Positions 51,159 to 60,452 are shown, counted from the stretch's first letter. The stretch: DNA of 64,000 nt from Vescimonas fastidiosa (GCF_018326305.1 NZ_AP023415.1:1437010-1501009); one strand, 5' to 3'. The notes: generated by a model from the letters alone, not told the origin. Program-made: numbers and translations.

Positions 51159-52543
51159 TGGGCTGCCTCCTTTCGGTTGCCGGTTTGGAGCTGGCAGATA
51201 TGCTCCATTTTGGCACTTTCGGCACGGATGGCGGCGCACTGGGGATTTGTCCAAATGGATTCCCAGGGGTCTGTAAGCATATTGCCCAGGGACACGCCCT
51301 CCAGCCAGCTCTGGCAGGGAACCACGGTGCCGTCGGGGGTGATGGCCATGTTGCTCAGGCACGCCCCGCAGGAGGGGATAAGCTGCAGGCCCAGAGCCCG
51401 GAGCTTCTCCTCCGGGAGCCAGCCGGGGCTGGTGAAGTCCAGCTCCATGTTCAGGCCCCGGGCGGTGTCCACGGCGGTGCGGAGAATATCCTCCAGCTCG
51501 CTCTCGGAAAGGCGGGTGGCGAGACTGTCGCCGGTGGTGGCGGCGCCGGAGGGAATGAGGCCCGAGCAGGTGGCGTACCGCACGCCCAGGGAGGCGGCAA
51601 AGCGGAGGGTATCGGCAAGGTCACGATTCAGGCTGCACAGAGGGGTATTGATGGACACGATGAGCCCGGCAGCCACGGCATTTTTAATGCCCGCAACGGT
51701 GTCACCGAAGCCCTGGGCCCCTACCAGGGTGTTATGCACGGCGGCCTTGTCGCTGTAAAGGGTCACCTGGACGCTGTCGAGGCTGGCCTCGTACAGCGCC
51801 TTGCACAGCTCCGGGGTCAGGCGGCGGCCATTGGTGTTCAGCCGGGTGACGAACCACTGGGCGGCATCCACCAGCTCCACCAGGTCCTCCCGTAGCGTGG
51901 GCTCCCCACCGGTGAAGGTCACCTGGGGGATATTGGCGGCCTGAAGGCGCTTCAAAATTTCCTTCCACTGGGCGGTGTCCAGCTCCTTTACCTCGCCCAT
52001 GGGCTGCCCGGCGGCATAGCAGTGCAGGCACTTTTGATTGCAGTGCCACAGGCCGTCCCGGGTCATGGCGCTGACCATCAGGTCCATGCGATGCGGGGCG
52101 GACATCTTATCCGCGTACTCACCCAGAGACAGGGGGGCTACCTCCACCTCCGGCTCCTGACCCCGGGCAATGGCCACCAGAGAGCGCAGGAGCGTGCCCA
52201 TGTCCTCCCGGAGGAGGGACGCCTTCACAAAGGGATAGACCTTCTTCACCGCACGGACAGCCTGCTCCAGCATGGACTCCCAGTCATCGGCGCTGATCTC
52301 CAGGCCGGCATAGGGCTCCATGCAGTACATGAACTCGGACAGCAGCACCGCCCAGGAGAAGTTCAGCGGGACAAGCTGCGCGCCGTTGAGCAGCAGCAAA
52401 AACGGGTCCTCCGGGGACTGGGAGTGGGGCGGGATCATATGGATGCGCACCACGCCGGGGCCCGTGGGGTCCAGGGTAATATGACGCACGCAAGTTAAGT
52501 GCTTGCGGCGATAGTTGTTTTCCAAAAGGGATAAATGACTCAT
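51155..52543 (-). CDS. Radical SAM/SPASM protein
   Basis: A 462-residue radical SAM enzyme. Residues 1-150 form a non-catalytic N-terminal region that may recognise the substrate (LLLLNGAQLVPLNFSWAVLL, KKVYPFVKASLLREDM). The radical SAM core begins with the cluster motif CNQKCLHCY near residue 167 and continues with TFTGGEPTLR and RLNTNGRRLT. The C-terminal SPASM-like region has cysteines in SCGACLSNMAITPDGTVVPC and a final HICQL, for auxiliary Fe-S clusters. Enzymes of this build install thioether or C-C links in peptides. It is first in the two-gene operon with the Cys-Ala protein. Confidence 0.88.
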   Translation of the reverse strand: MSHLSLLENNYRRKHLTCVRHITLDPTGPGVVRIHMIPPHSQSPEDPFLLLLNGAQLVPLNFSWAVLLSEFMYCMEPYAGLEISADDWESMLEQAVRAVKKVYPFVKASLLREDMGTLLRSLVAIARGQEPEVEVAPLSLGEYADKMSAPHRMDLMVSAMTRDGLWHCNQKCLHCYAAGQPMGEVKELDTAQWKEILKRLQAANIPQVTFTGGEPTLREDLVELVDAAQWFVTRLNTNGRRLTPELCKALYEASLDSVQVTLYSDKAAVHNTLVGAQGFGDTVAGIKNAVAAGLIVSINTPLCSLNRDLADTLRFAASLGVRYATCSGLIPSGAATTGDSLATRLSESELEDILRTAVDTARGLNMELDFTSPGWLPEEKLRALGLQLIPSCGACLSNMAITPDGTVVPCQSWLEGVSLGNMLTDPWESIWTNPQCAAIRAESAKMEHICQLQTGNRKEAAQ

Positions 52544-52564
52544 AGGAAACCTCCTCTCTTACTT

Positions 52565-52641
52565 ACCATCGGTTGACAAGGGCAAACACGCCTGCCAACC
52601 GATGGTACTCCCAGTATAGCAATCCCGCGGCAAAATGGCAA
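52565..52641 (-). promoter_or_regulatory. Promoter and long inverted repeat of the radical SAM operon
   Basis: Minus strand: TTGCCA (52636-52641), 17-base spacer, TATACT (52613-52618). At the transcription start lies a perfect 11-base inverted repeat, ACCATCGGTTG (52565-52575) and CAACCGATGGT (52596-52606), separated by 20 bases, which could be an operator or a 5' UTR hairpin. Confidence 0.65.
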
Positions 52642-52931
52642 GAAAAAAAGGAGCCGCCCCATCAAAGACAGAGCGGCCCAAGCGGGTGGGATATTGGAAA
52701 GCTTCCGAGACTTATGATAGCCCCCGGGGCAGAATTTGTAAATAGGAGGTTTTGTCGAGGGAAGTCGGCTTTGGTCGGATACAGACGAATCATTACAATT
52801 TTGTTAACTTTTCACAAAAATAAATATATGTCTTTTCAGATTCATAGTGATGTGGTATAATGCAAAAAAGGATGAAGGGAAACTCCTCCCCGACCCTTTT
52901 GGTACAGACACAAGCGAAAGGAGCCAAAACT

Positions 52932-53468
52932 ATGAAGTTCACATTTACCTGCAAGAAAGTGCCCCTGAATGATTCCGTGAAAGACTACGCCGAGAAGAAG
53001 ATCAGCAAGCTGGATCGGTACTTCCCGGAGGAAGCCGAGGCATTTGTGACCTTCGCCGTAGAGAAGAAAAACCGCTGCGTGGTGGAGCTGACCATTCGCA
53101 GCCAGAACGGCACACTGTTCCGTGCCCAGGAGGAGGATCGCGACGGCGATATGCGCAGCGCTATTGATGAGGCCGTGAATTTCATCGACCGCCGTATCCG
53201 CAAAAATAAGACACGCCTTGCCAAGAATCTGCGGGCCGAGGCCCTGGTGCCGGAGGTGCCGGCGGAGTTTGATGTGGCGGAGGAGCCTGCCTACGATCTG
53301 GTGCGCACCAAGCGCTTCACCGTGAAGCCCATGAGCACCGAGGAGGCCATCCTGCAGATGAACCTGCTGGACCACAGCTTCTATGTTTTCCGGGATGTGG
53401 AGACGGAGACGGTGAGCGTGGTATACCGCCGCAACAACGGTGGATATGGGCTTATCGAGACCAACTGA
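52932..53468 (+). CDS. hpf: Ribosome hibernation promoting factor, long form
   Basis: A 178-residue protein that dimerises inactive 70S ribosomes to 100S. The N-terminal domain (residues 1-100) has the YfiA fold and blocks the decoding site; the C-terminal domain (about 120-178; YDLVRTKRFTVKPMSTEEAI, LLDHSFYVFRD) mediates dimerisation. Start at 52932 follows AAAGGAGC. A TATAAT -10 lies at 52856-52861 with only a weak -35. The preceding 52642-52850 holds no gene. Confidence 0.95.
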   Translation: MKFTFTCKKVPLNDSVKDYAEKKISKLDRYFPEEAEAFVTFAVEKKNRCVVELTIRSQNGTLFRAQEEDRDGDMRSAIDEAVNFIDRRIRKNKTRLAKNLRAEALVPEVPAEFDVAEEPAYDLVRTKRFTVKPMSTEEAILQMNLLDHSFYVFRDVETETVSVVYRRNNGGYGLIETN

Positions 53469-53483
53469 CAGGATAAAAATTTC

Positions 53484-53512
53484 AAAACCGGGGCGAGAGC
53501 TCCGGTTTTTTT
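53484..53512 (+). terminator. Terminator of hpf
   Basis: AAAACCGG pairs with CCGGTTTT, followed by further T. Confidence 0.75.
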
Positions 53513-53656
53513 GTTGGAGGGACCACCTCTCCGGCACGGTACAAATCCGGGCGGTGGGGCGGGAGCGTTCCGCCGCTACAATATCCGTCTCCCCATTCCG
53601 TCTTGCAATCCCGTCTAAAATGCGGCATAATAGCCCATGGAAAGGATGTGCGCATT

Positions 53657-54847
53657 ATGCTGCTTAAAAAAATATACTGTCGGGTGTTTCAGGCCTGCTT
53701 CGGCCTGGGGGCCCGGGTACTGCCCTGGCGCAGGCCGGAATGCATCACCGGAGTCGGCAGCCTGCAAAGACTGCCGGAGCTGCTGGCGGACGCCGGGTGC
53801 AAAAAGCCTATGATCGTGGCAAGCCGCCGCCAATGCGCCGCACCGGAATTTACTGCCATGGCGGAAAAGCTCCCGGCCTGGAGCGGCTTCCACGGCGTCA
53901 CGGCCAACCCAAAAATTGAGACGGTGGAGCAGATCGTGGCCCAATTCCGGGCGGAGGGGTGCGACAGCATGGTGGCCATCGGTGGGGGCAGTCCCATGGA
54001 CGCAGCCAAGGCCGCAGCGGCCCGGCTGGCCCGGCCCAACCGCTCTGTGGGGCAGCTGAAGGGGCTTTTGAAGGTCCGCAGAAAAATCGTCCCCTTTGCG
54101 GCGGTGCCCACCACAGCCGGGACCGGGTCGGAGACCACCATCGCCGCCGTGGTTACGGACGAGACCCACCACAAGTATGCGGTGAATGATCTGTGTCTGA
54201 TTCCACGGTGGGCCATTTTGGACCCGACGCTGACGGTGTCTCTGCCGGCCGGCGTCACGGCGGAGACCGGCCTGGACGCCCTGACCCACGCGGTAGAGGC
54301 CTACATCGGCCGCTTTTATAACACCCGGGAGACCCGAAGCCTTGCCCGACAGGCGGTGAAGGCCATTTTTCAATATCTCCCAACCGCCTGTGCCGACGGA
54401 ACCGATCTTCGGGCCCGGCAGGAGCTGCTGACGGCCTCCTACCGGGCGGGCTTTGCCTTCACCCGGGCCAGCGTGGGCAATGTACACGCCCTGGCTCACA
54501 CCCTGGGCGGGCTGTACGATGTACCCCATGGCAGGGCCAACGCCGTGCTGCTGCCGGTGATGCTGGAGGCATACGGCCCGGCGGCCTGCAAGCGTCTGGC
54601 GGAGCTGGCGGATGTGCTGGGTCTGTGCCCGGCAGGGAGTCGGGCGGAGAAAGCCCGGGCATTTATTGACGCCATTTACCGCATGAACCGGGCGCTGGGC
54701 ATCCCCGAACGCTTTCCCTGTATTCGGCCGGAGGACCTGCCCCAAATGGCCGCCTGGGCCGAAGCGGAGGCCAACCCCGTATACCCGGTGCCGGTGATTT
54801 TCGGCAAGGAGGACTTTATCCGCGTGGCCCGCCGGGTGATGCCGTGA
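53657..54847 (+). CDS. Iron-containing alcohol dehydrogenase
   Basis: A 396-residue group III alcohol dehydrogenase, NAD(P)H-dependent. The cofactor motif GGGSPMDAAK and the second signature around TAGTGSE are present; the metal ligands lie in GLDALTHAVEAY, NVHALAHTLGG and DVPHGRANA. The substrate (aldehyde/alcohol, butanol- or propanediol-type) cannot be told. The start ATG at 53657 has GAAAGGA upstream. It is a single-gene unit with its own terminator. Confidence 0.9.
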   Translation: MLLKKIYCRVFQACFGLGARVLPWRRPECITGVGSLQRLPELLADAGCKKPMIVASRRQCAAPEFTAMAEKLPAWSGFHGVTANPKIETVEQIVAQFRAEGCDSMVAIGGGSPMDAAKAAAARLARPNRSVGQLKGLLKVRRKIVPFAAVPTTAGTGSETTIAAVVTDETHHKYAVNDLCLIPRWAILDPTLTVSLPAGVTAETGLDALTHAVEAYIGRFYNTRETRSLARQAVKAIFQYLPTACADGTDLRARQELLTASYRAGFAFTRASVGNVHALAHTLGGLYDVPHGRANAVLLPVMLEAYGPAACKRLAELADVLGLCPAGSRAEKARAFIDAIYRMNRALGIPERFPCIRPEDLPQMAAWAEAEANPVYPVPVIFGKEDFIRVARRVMP

Positions 54848-54870
54848 GCCTTGGCAATTAAAAACGAAAA

Positions 54871-54918
54871 AGGGGAGGCAGCTTACGAAACGGTTCTGTT
54901 TCGTAAGCTGCCTCCCTT
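54871..54918. terminator. Bidirectional terminator between the alcohol dehydrogenase and the VOC operon
   Basis: GAGGCAGCTTACGAAAC pairs with GTTTCGTAAGCTGCCTC; long perfect stem with T-rich flanks. Confidence 0.85.
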
Positions 54919-54942
54919 AGCTTTTTACGGTTTCGGTGCGCT

Positions 54943-55320
54943 TTATTCGGCGGCGGTTGGCACGGTATAAATATTGATGTGATTTCCCGCCGGGTCCGCC
55001 ATGCGGAACATATGCCAGCCGTAGGGACGGAAGAAAGGCTCCTGGGTGACGGCCCCGGCTGCCTGCGCCCGGGGGTAGATGTCCTCCAGAGTCGGCACCT
55101 GCAGCTGGAAATGTACGGCGCCGGAGGTGGGGAACGGATTTTCCTGGGTCAGCAGCACCAGCTTTGTGCCGGCGAGATCGTACTTAACGCCCCGGTCCTC
55201 CGGCCCCTCGTCCCAGCCATAGAACGGTTGTGTCGCAAATACCTGCTCGTAAAAGGTACGGCAAGGCTCATACTGCTCCGACGACACATAGAGAAGCAGC
55301 TGAAAGTCCAGATATGACAT
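54943..55320 (-). CDS. VOC-family (glyoxalase-fold) protein, single domain
   Basis: A 125-residue vicinal oxygen chelate protein, last gene of the import operon. It has FYEQVFATQPFYGWDEGPED followed by RGVKYD, a pattern shared with the other VOC proteins here. The expected metal ligand near the C-terminus is changed: the segment reads PAGNHINIY, where active members have an acidic residue. It may bind rather than transform a ligand. It follows the amidohydrolase by 12 bases. Confidence 0.8.
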   Translation of the reverse strand: MSYLDFQLLLYVSSEQYEPCRTFYEQVFATQPFYGWDEGPEDRGVKYDLAGTKLVLLTQENPFPTSGAVHFQLQVPTLEDIYPRAQAAGAVTQEPFFRPYGWHMFRMADPAGNHINIYTVPTAAE

Positions 55321-55332
55321 TTTCGTATCCTC

Positions 55333-56739
55333 CTATTGCGGATTGCGGCGATAGGGCGCAAAGGCCTCGCAGGTATCCCGCAGCACACGGGTGCAGACCT
55401 GCTCACCCTCTTGCAGCAGCTTCGCCTCGTCTACGCCGGTCAAATGATCGTCCCGATAAACAACACGGCCATTGATCATGGTCAGCCAGACGGGGCCGGT
55501 GACGCCCAGCTTGGCAAGCATGGATGCGGGGTCATGGAGAGCACCGGCGTACTCCAGGCGCCGGGCATCGACCATGAAGAGGTCCGCCGCCTTCCCGGCG
55601 GCAAGCTGCCCCAGCTCCGGACGCCCGATCATCTCAGCGCCCCCCACAGTGGCCAGCTTCAGCATCTCATAGGGAGAGGGACAACCGCCCCGCTTTTTGC
55701 TGAGAAAGGTCTGCATCAGGTACGCCAGGCGCAGGGTATCCAGCATATTGGAGCCGTCGTTGGTGGCGCAGCCATCCACGCCGAGGCTTATGGGTATGCC
55801 GGCCTTGCGCATACCGGGAATGTCCAAAATCTCGCTGCCGCCCAGCATGGTGGGGGCCGGGCAGTGGGAAATGCCCATGTGGTTTTCCGCCAGCAGAGCG
55901 TATTCCTCCGGCAGCGTTTCCCGGCCATGGGCCAGCCAAATGTCACTGCCGACAAAGCCGATGCGGCGGCACCATTCCAGAGAGCGGACGCCGAAGCGGC
56001 GCACCATGCTGCTGTTTTCCCCCTCGCACAAATGGGTGTGCATATGGACGCCGGCGCTGCGGGCCAGGCGTATGGTCTCCAGGAAGGTGTCCTCGGTGCA
56101 GTTGATGGGCTGGCAGGGGGCCAACACGATTTGCCGCATGGAGAAAGGCTCCGGGTCGTGATAGAGCGCCAGCAGACGCTGGCAGTCGTCCAGGTACTCC
56201 GCTGTTGTCTCGCACATCTCATCGGGAATGGTGCTGCCCTTCCAGCGGGGCAGGGTGTTGGTGCCGCGGGCGGCTACAAAGCGAAAGCCCATCAGACGGG
56301 CGGCCTCCATCTGTCGGTCCACCCCCTGCTTGCCGGTGGCCGGTGTATAGCAGTACTGGTGGTCTACCGAGCAGGTGCAGCCGTGCTTAATAAGGTCTGC
56401 CATACAGGCGGCGCTGGCATAGAAAATCACATCCCCGTCGATACGGACGAAAACCTTATAGATGTCATCCAGCCACTGCATCAGCGTCAGCCCCGGGCGG
56501 TCAATCGTCATGAGGTTGCGCACAAAGGCCTGAAAAAAATGGTGGTGTGTATTAACAAGGCCGGGATAAACATACTTACCTGCGGCATCAATGATCTGGG
56601 CGTCACCGGCGGCAAGGTTGCTTCCCACCGCTTCAATGCGGCCGCCGCAGATGAGAATGTCGCTGTTGTAGAGCACCCGATCCGCCGGATCGCAGGTCAC
56701 CACAGCATCCGCGTTTCGAATCAGTATCCTTTCCCTCAT
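55333..56739 (-). CDS. Amidohydrolase, 8-oxoguanine deaminase-like
   Basis: A 468-residue metal-dependent deaminase of the amidohydrolase superfamily. Metal ligands are in place: the HxH within NTHHHFFQ, histidines in HMHTHLCE and ISHCPAP, and the aspartate in GVDGCATNDGSNM. The N-THHHFFQ start and the following LMQWLDDIYK match the 8-oxoguanine and related TRZ/ATZ-type deaminases more than classic guanine deaminase. The likely reaction is removal of an amino group from an oxidised purine or triazine-like ring, but the true substrate is unproven. Embedded in a transporter operon, overlapping the upstream VOC gene by 4 bases. Confidence 0.8.
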   Translation of the reverse strand: MRERILIRNADAVVTCDPADRVLYNSDILICGGRIEAVGSNLAAGDAQIIDAAGKYVYPGLVNTHHHFFQAFVRNLMTIDRPGLTLMQWLDDIYKVFVRIDGDVIFYASAACMADLIKHGCTCSVDHQYCYTPATGKQGVDRQMEAARLMGFRFVAARGTNTLPRWKGSTIPDEMCETTAEYLDDCQRLLALYHDPEPFSMRQIVLAPCQPINCTEDTFLETIRLARSAGVHMHTHLCEGENSSMVRRFGVRSLEWCRRIGFVGSDIWLAHGRETLPEEYALLAENHMGISHCPAPTMLGGSEILDIPGMRKAGIPISLGVDGCATNDGSNMLDTLRLAYLMQTFLSKKRGGCPSPYEMLKLATVGGAEMIGRPELGQLAAGKAADLFMVDARRLEYAGALHDPASMLAKLGVTGPVWLTMINGRVVYRDDHLTGVDEAKLLQEGEQVCTRVLRDTCEAFAPYRRNPQ

Positions 56740-57542
56740 GACGGATCCTCTTGCGGCAGCGTGTCCCGATTTTTCATATTGCGGCGATAGGCCAGCACCT
56801 CCACCACATTCTTTTCCTCATCGCAGATCTGGAAAATCCGGTCGCCGTACCAGGTATCGGTAAGCCCCAGCAGCACCTCCACATCGTCGCGGCTCTCCAG
56901 CCACGCAAAGCAGGCGTTGACATCCTCGGCCTCAATGGTGGTCAGCGCAGGACCCTGGGGCGTATTCTCCGTCTTTTGCCGAATGTCCGTAAAGCCGCCG
57001 GCAGAGCGGAGGCGGCAGCCCCGATCCTCGGGACCCCGATCCCAGGAGGTGACCACGGGCATCTGCATGGAATCCCGGTAAAAGGCGGTGATCTTCTCCA
57101 GATCCTCCGCAAAAAGAATGGCAGTATACTCATCGGTAAAGTAGCAGCCGCCGTCATCGGCCCCCATGGGCCGATACTGCTCGGAGCGCTGGTAGACCTC
57201 CACCCAGTTGCCCACGGGGTCCTTGATGCAGAAGCTGTATTCGCCCCACGGATGAGCCTGCAGGGGGCGGATAACGGTGACCCGAGGCTCCTTTTTCAGG
57301 TTGGCGTAGCACAGCTCAATGTCCTTTGCCTCTAACCGCATTCCCGCAGGGCCCTGGGGCAGGGTGGGATGGCGGCAGATCAATTCCAGGCGGTTGTCTC
57401 CGATCTTGAACTTGCAGCCGCGATCCACCGGGCTGGTGTACCAGCCATACATCTGGGGCAGACGCAGCAGATCCCGATAAAAGGACTGCAGGGTGTCAAA
57501 CTCCCAGGAATAATAAACGATCCTGTATTCTTTGCGCCACAT
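56736..57542 (-). CDS. VOC-family protein, two domains
   Basis: A 268-residue protein with two glyoxalase-fold domains (about 1-125 and 135-260). Both repeat the local pattern W-x4-P-x-DRGC: LPQMYGWYTSPVDRGCKF and VVTSWDRGPEDRGCR. Domain ends GNWVEVYQ and KNVVEVLAY keep the glutamate used as a metal ligand. Function unknown; VOC proteins include isomerases, epimerases, dioxygenases and binding proteins. Oxygen-dependent chemistry is unlikely in an anaerobe. Confidence 0.8.
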   Translation of the reverse strand: MWRKEYRIVYYSWEFDTLQSFYRDLLRLPQMYGWYTSPVDRGCKFKIGDNRLELICRHPTLPQGPAGMRLEAKDIELCYANLKKEPRVTVIRPLQAHPWGEYSFCIKDPVGNWVEVYQRSEQYRPMGADDGGCYFTDEYTAILFAEDLEKITAFYRDSMQMPVVTSWDRGPEDRGCRLRSAGGFTDIRQKTENTPQGPALTTIEAEDVNACFAWLESRDDVEVLLGLTDTWYGDRIFQICDEEKNVVEVLAYRRNMKNRDTLPQEDPS

Positions 57543-57560
57543 ATTTTTCCCTTTCTATAA

Positions 57561-58328
57561 TCAGTGCATCAAAATTTCCTCTCGCACATTGCGCAGGTAG
57601 GCGTAGATCTCCACCACATTGCCGCTGGGGTCGTACATCTGGAACAGCCGCCGCGCATCAAAGTCCGTGTCACGCAGCACCCCGGCCTCCTTATAGTCCG
57701 GGCTTTGGCTGAAGCGGTCATACAGCTTGTTGACGCTGCTGGCCTCCAGGCCGATCATGGACGGGCCCAGGGTGCAGCCTGCCGGACGCCTGCGCAGCAG
57801 CAGCTGTGCATCGCCGGCCTGAAGCAGCAGCGCGTCCTCCTGCCGCTCCAGCAGCGGAAGCCCCAGCCGGTCGCAGTAGAAGCTCTGCGCCGCCGCCAAA
57901 TCATCCTCATAAAGCACGCCGGTAAAGGTGCCGGTAAACATATCCGTTTTATCCACATCGCCGCCGCTGCAGAGGCTGTCGTCCTGCAGCAGATGCACCA
58001 GATTGCCTTCGGTGTCCCGGAGGGTTACCTGCCGGGCATCCTGAGAGAGGATCTCGATGTGGGGCATTTCCTCCAAAATCCGCTCCATGCACAGAGGCAG
58101 GTCGGAGCACTGGGCCAAAAACTCACTGCGTCCCTGCCGGGGGGTAAAGGGGATCTGGGTGATCTCCAGCCGTCCGCTGCCCATGTAGAAGCGGTAGCCC
58201 TTCTGATCGGGGACGATGGACCAGTTATAGTTGGGCTGCAGGCCCAGTACCTCGCGGTAGAAAAAGACACCGCTGTCATAATCCTTCAGGTGCAGGATAT
58301 ATCTGCATTCGTGAAATGTAATATTCAT
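57561..58328 (-). CDS. VOC-family protein, two domains
   Basis: A 255-residue protein, also with two glyoxalase-fold domains. The first has VLGLQPNYNWSIVPDQKGYR, a variant of the pattern in its neighbours; the second lacks it. The second domain ends with DPSGNVVEIYAY, keeping the metal-ligand glutamate, while the first ends GNLVHLLQD. The start ATG overlaps the permease stop (ATGA). The 86-codon extension of the open frame upstream is an artefact inside the permease gene. Confidence 0.8.
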   Translation of the reverse strand: MNITFHECRYILHLKDYDSGVFFYREVLGLQPNYNWSIVPDQKGYRFYMGSGRLEITQIPFTPRQGRSEFLAQCSDLPLCMERILEEMPHIEILSQDARQVTLRDTEGNLVHLLQDDSLCSGGDVDKTDMFTGTFTGVLYEDDLAAAQSFYCDRLGLPLLERQEDALLLQAGDAQLLLRRRPAGCTLGPSMIGLEASSVNKLYDRFSQSPDYKEAGVLRDTDFDARRLFQMYDPSGNVVEIYAYLRNVREEILMH

Positions 58329-59308
58329 GCCTTCGATCCTTTCGACTGTGATTCCCCGGCGCTTTTCCGGCGCAGACAGGGAGCGGAGAGCGGATGGGGA
58401 TAGGGGGTGCCATTGGCCGCCGGCGCCCGCATCCGCATACCGGTGAGCTTGATGCCGATCAGCGCGGCCAGATAGGGCAGCATCTGGGTCAGCTGCGTGG
58501 CGATGCCGAAGCTCTGCAGGCGCATCCGCAGCGCCTGCATCACGCCAAACAGCAGCGTGGCAAGATAGCCGCCGACGGGAGACCACTGACCGAACTGGTT
58601 GGCGGCAAAGGCCATAAAGCCGGACCCGGCGGACATATCATTGACAAACACATTGGCGGAGCTGAGGCACATGACAGCGCCTCCCATGCCGGCAAAAACA
58701 CCTCCCAGAAGCACCGCACGCATTCGCAGGCGGTAGACATTGATGCCCAGGGTGGCCACGGCGGCGGGGTTTTCGCCCACGGCACGAATCCGCAGGCCCC
58801 AGGCGGTTCGATGCAGCAGATACTGCATAACCGCCACCGCCAGCAGGCCCAGATAGATGCAGGCCGGGTAGCCGCTGAGCATGGTGCCCGCTATGGGGAC
58901 GCGGGAGAGCAGGGGGATATTCACGGCCTGAAAGCCCTCCACCCACGGGGAGATGCCGGTGGTGTCCCACAGGGCGCGCATCAGCATATAGGCAAAGCCC
59001 GGGCCGAAGAGGTTGAGGCCGATGCCGATCACGATCTGCTGGCCGTTGCAGTAAATGGCCAGCACCCCCAGGATCAGCGCCAAAAATGCACCGGCGGCGC
59101 AGCCGCACAGTAGCCCTACCCAGGGGCTGCCCGTATAGTAGGCGCCCACGGCGGCGAGAAAGCCGCTGAAGAGCATGGAGCCCTCAATGCCGATGTTGAT
59201 GACGCCGGCCCGCTCGCTGATGGTGCAGGCCAGGGTGCCCAGTGCAATGGGTGCGGTCAGCCGGATGGCAGAGGCAAAAAAGTTGGCAAATGAGATCCAA
59301 AAATCCAT
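58325..59308 (-). CDS. ABC transporter permease, BMP/nucleoside type
   Basis: A 327-residue membrane permease of the branched-chain/BMP-linked family, about eight to ten membrane segments, with the GIEGSMLFSGFLAA motif near residue 40 that is typical of nucleoside permeases such as NupQ. The other permease gene ends one base into its start (TAATG). Works with the second permease, the ATPase and the lipoprotein of this operon. Confidence 0.88.
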   Translation of the reverse strand: MDFWISFANFFASAIRLTAPIALGTLACTISERAGVINIGIEGSMLFSGFLAAVGAYYTGSPWVGLLCGCAAGAFLALILGVLAIYCNGQQIVIGIGLNLFGPGFAYMLMRALWDTTGISPWVEGFQAVNIPLLSRVPIAGTMLSGYPACIYLGLLAVAVMQYLLHRTAWGLRIRAVGENPAAVATLGINVYRLRMRAVLLGGVFAGMGGAVMCLSSANVFVNDMSAGSGFMAFAANQFGQWSPVGGYLATLLFGVMQALRMRLQSFGIATQLTQMLPYLAALIGIKLTGMRMRAPAANGTPYPHPLSAPCLRRKSAGESQSKGSKA

Positions 59309-60375
59309 TATTCAGCAGCTCCTTCCTGTTTCCGGCCCCGGCCGACACAGCTCTTGAGCCGCTGCCACAGGTGGCCCAGCACATTCCACACATCCGGAGA
59401 GGCCACCAGCATGACAATAAAGCCCTGGAGCACGGAGATCATCTCCGTTGTCACCTGGCTGGTCAGGCTCATGCTGATGGAGGCGGAGCGCAGCATTCCG
59501 AACAGGAAGGCGCTCAGCAGCACACCCACAGGCGAATTCATGGCAAGGGTGGCCACGGTAATGCCGTCCCAGCCGTATCCGGGGGAGAAGCCCATGACAA
59601 AGCGCTTATATACCGCCAGGCACTGGATGGACCCGCCCAGGGCAAACAGACCGCCGCTGATGCACATGGCGGCAATCGTCCGGCCATAGATCGGCAGTCC
59701 GGCCTGCTGCATGGCACGGGGGTTGCTGCCCATGGCCCGCAGGGAAAAGCCAAAGGGGGTCTTATACAGCATCCAGGTCACGACCACTACGCAAAAAAGC
59801 GCCACAAGAACGCCGTAGTTAAACTGCGTGCTGGGGAAAATGCGCGGCAAAATGCTGCCCTCGTTAACAACCACGGTCTCCGTGTTGCTGGCACCGGGAC
59901 GCTGAAAATAGCTTTTGACGATATACTCCGTCAGCAGGGCGGCGATGGAGTTCATCATAATGGTGGCCACGGACAGTGAGGTCAGGTTTCGCCCGGCAAA
60001 CAGGGTGGGCAGGAGTGCCCACAGAGCGCCGGCTGCAAAGCCCGCCAGCAGTGCCAGCAGCCAGCCCCACGGCGCCGGCAGCGGCACCGTCAGGCCCACA
60101 ATAACGGAGGCCAGACCGCCCACCAGCACCTGTCCCTCACCGCCGATGTTGAAAACACCGCTCTGGAAGGCCACCGCCGCGCCGAGACCGGTCATGATCA
60201 GCGGCAGCATATATGCCAGCACATTCAGAAAGCTCTTGGTGCTGCCGAAGGAGCCGGTGAGTATGCTCCAATATACGGCCAGAGGATCCCGCCCGGTAAG
60301 CCGTATGGTCAGCCCGAACAGCACCAGCGCCAGAACCAACGAAAACAGCGACAATCGAATCCTTGTTTTTTTCAC
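59308..60375 (-). CDS. ABC transporter permease, BMP/nucleoside type
   Basis: A 355-residue permease of the same class (NupP-like), starting KKTRIRLSLFSLVLALVLFG. It has the NIGGEGQVLVGGL segment characteristic of the family. Together with the next gene it forms the heterodimeric channel. Confidence 0.88.
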   Translation of the reverse strand: MKKTRIRLSLFSLVLALVLFGLTIRLTGRDPLAVYWSILTGSFGSTKSFLNVLAYMLPLIMTGLGAAVAFQSGVFNIGGEGQVLVGGLASVIVGLTVPLPAPWGWLLALLAGFAAGALWALLPTLFAGRNLTSLSVATIMMNSIAALLTEYIVKSYFQRPGASNTETVVVNEGSILPRIFPSTQFNYGVLVALFCVVVVTWMLYKTPFGFSLRAMGSNPRAMQQAGLPIYGRTIAAMCISGGLFALGGSIQCLAVYKRFVMGFSPGYGWDGITVATLAMNSPVGVLLSAFLFGMLRSASISMSLTSQVTTEMISVLQGFIVMLVASPDVWNVLGHLWQRLKSCVGRGRKQEGAAE

Positions 60376-60419
60376 AGTGTCCCTCCTTGCGCAGATGATT
60401 TATCTCTGCCGATAAGGCT

Positions 60420-60452
60420 CGGGGCCGAAGGCCAGGCAGGCCTTCAGCCCCG
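60420..60452 (-). terminator. Hairpin after the binding-protein gene
   Basis: CGGGGCCGAAGGCC pairs with GGCCTTCAGCCCCG. No T run follows on the minus strand, so it probably stabilises the upstream mRNA or gives partial termination, raising binding protein over permease. Confidence 0.6.
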
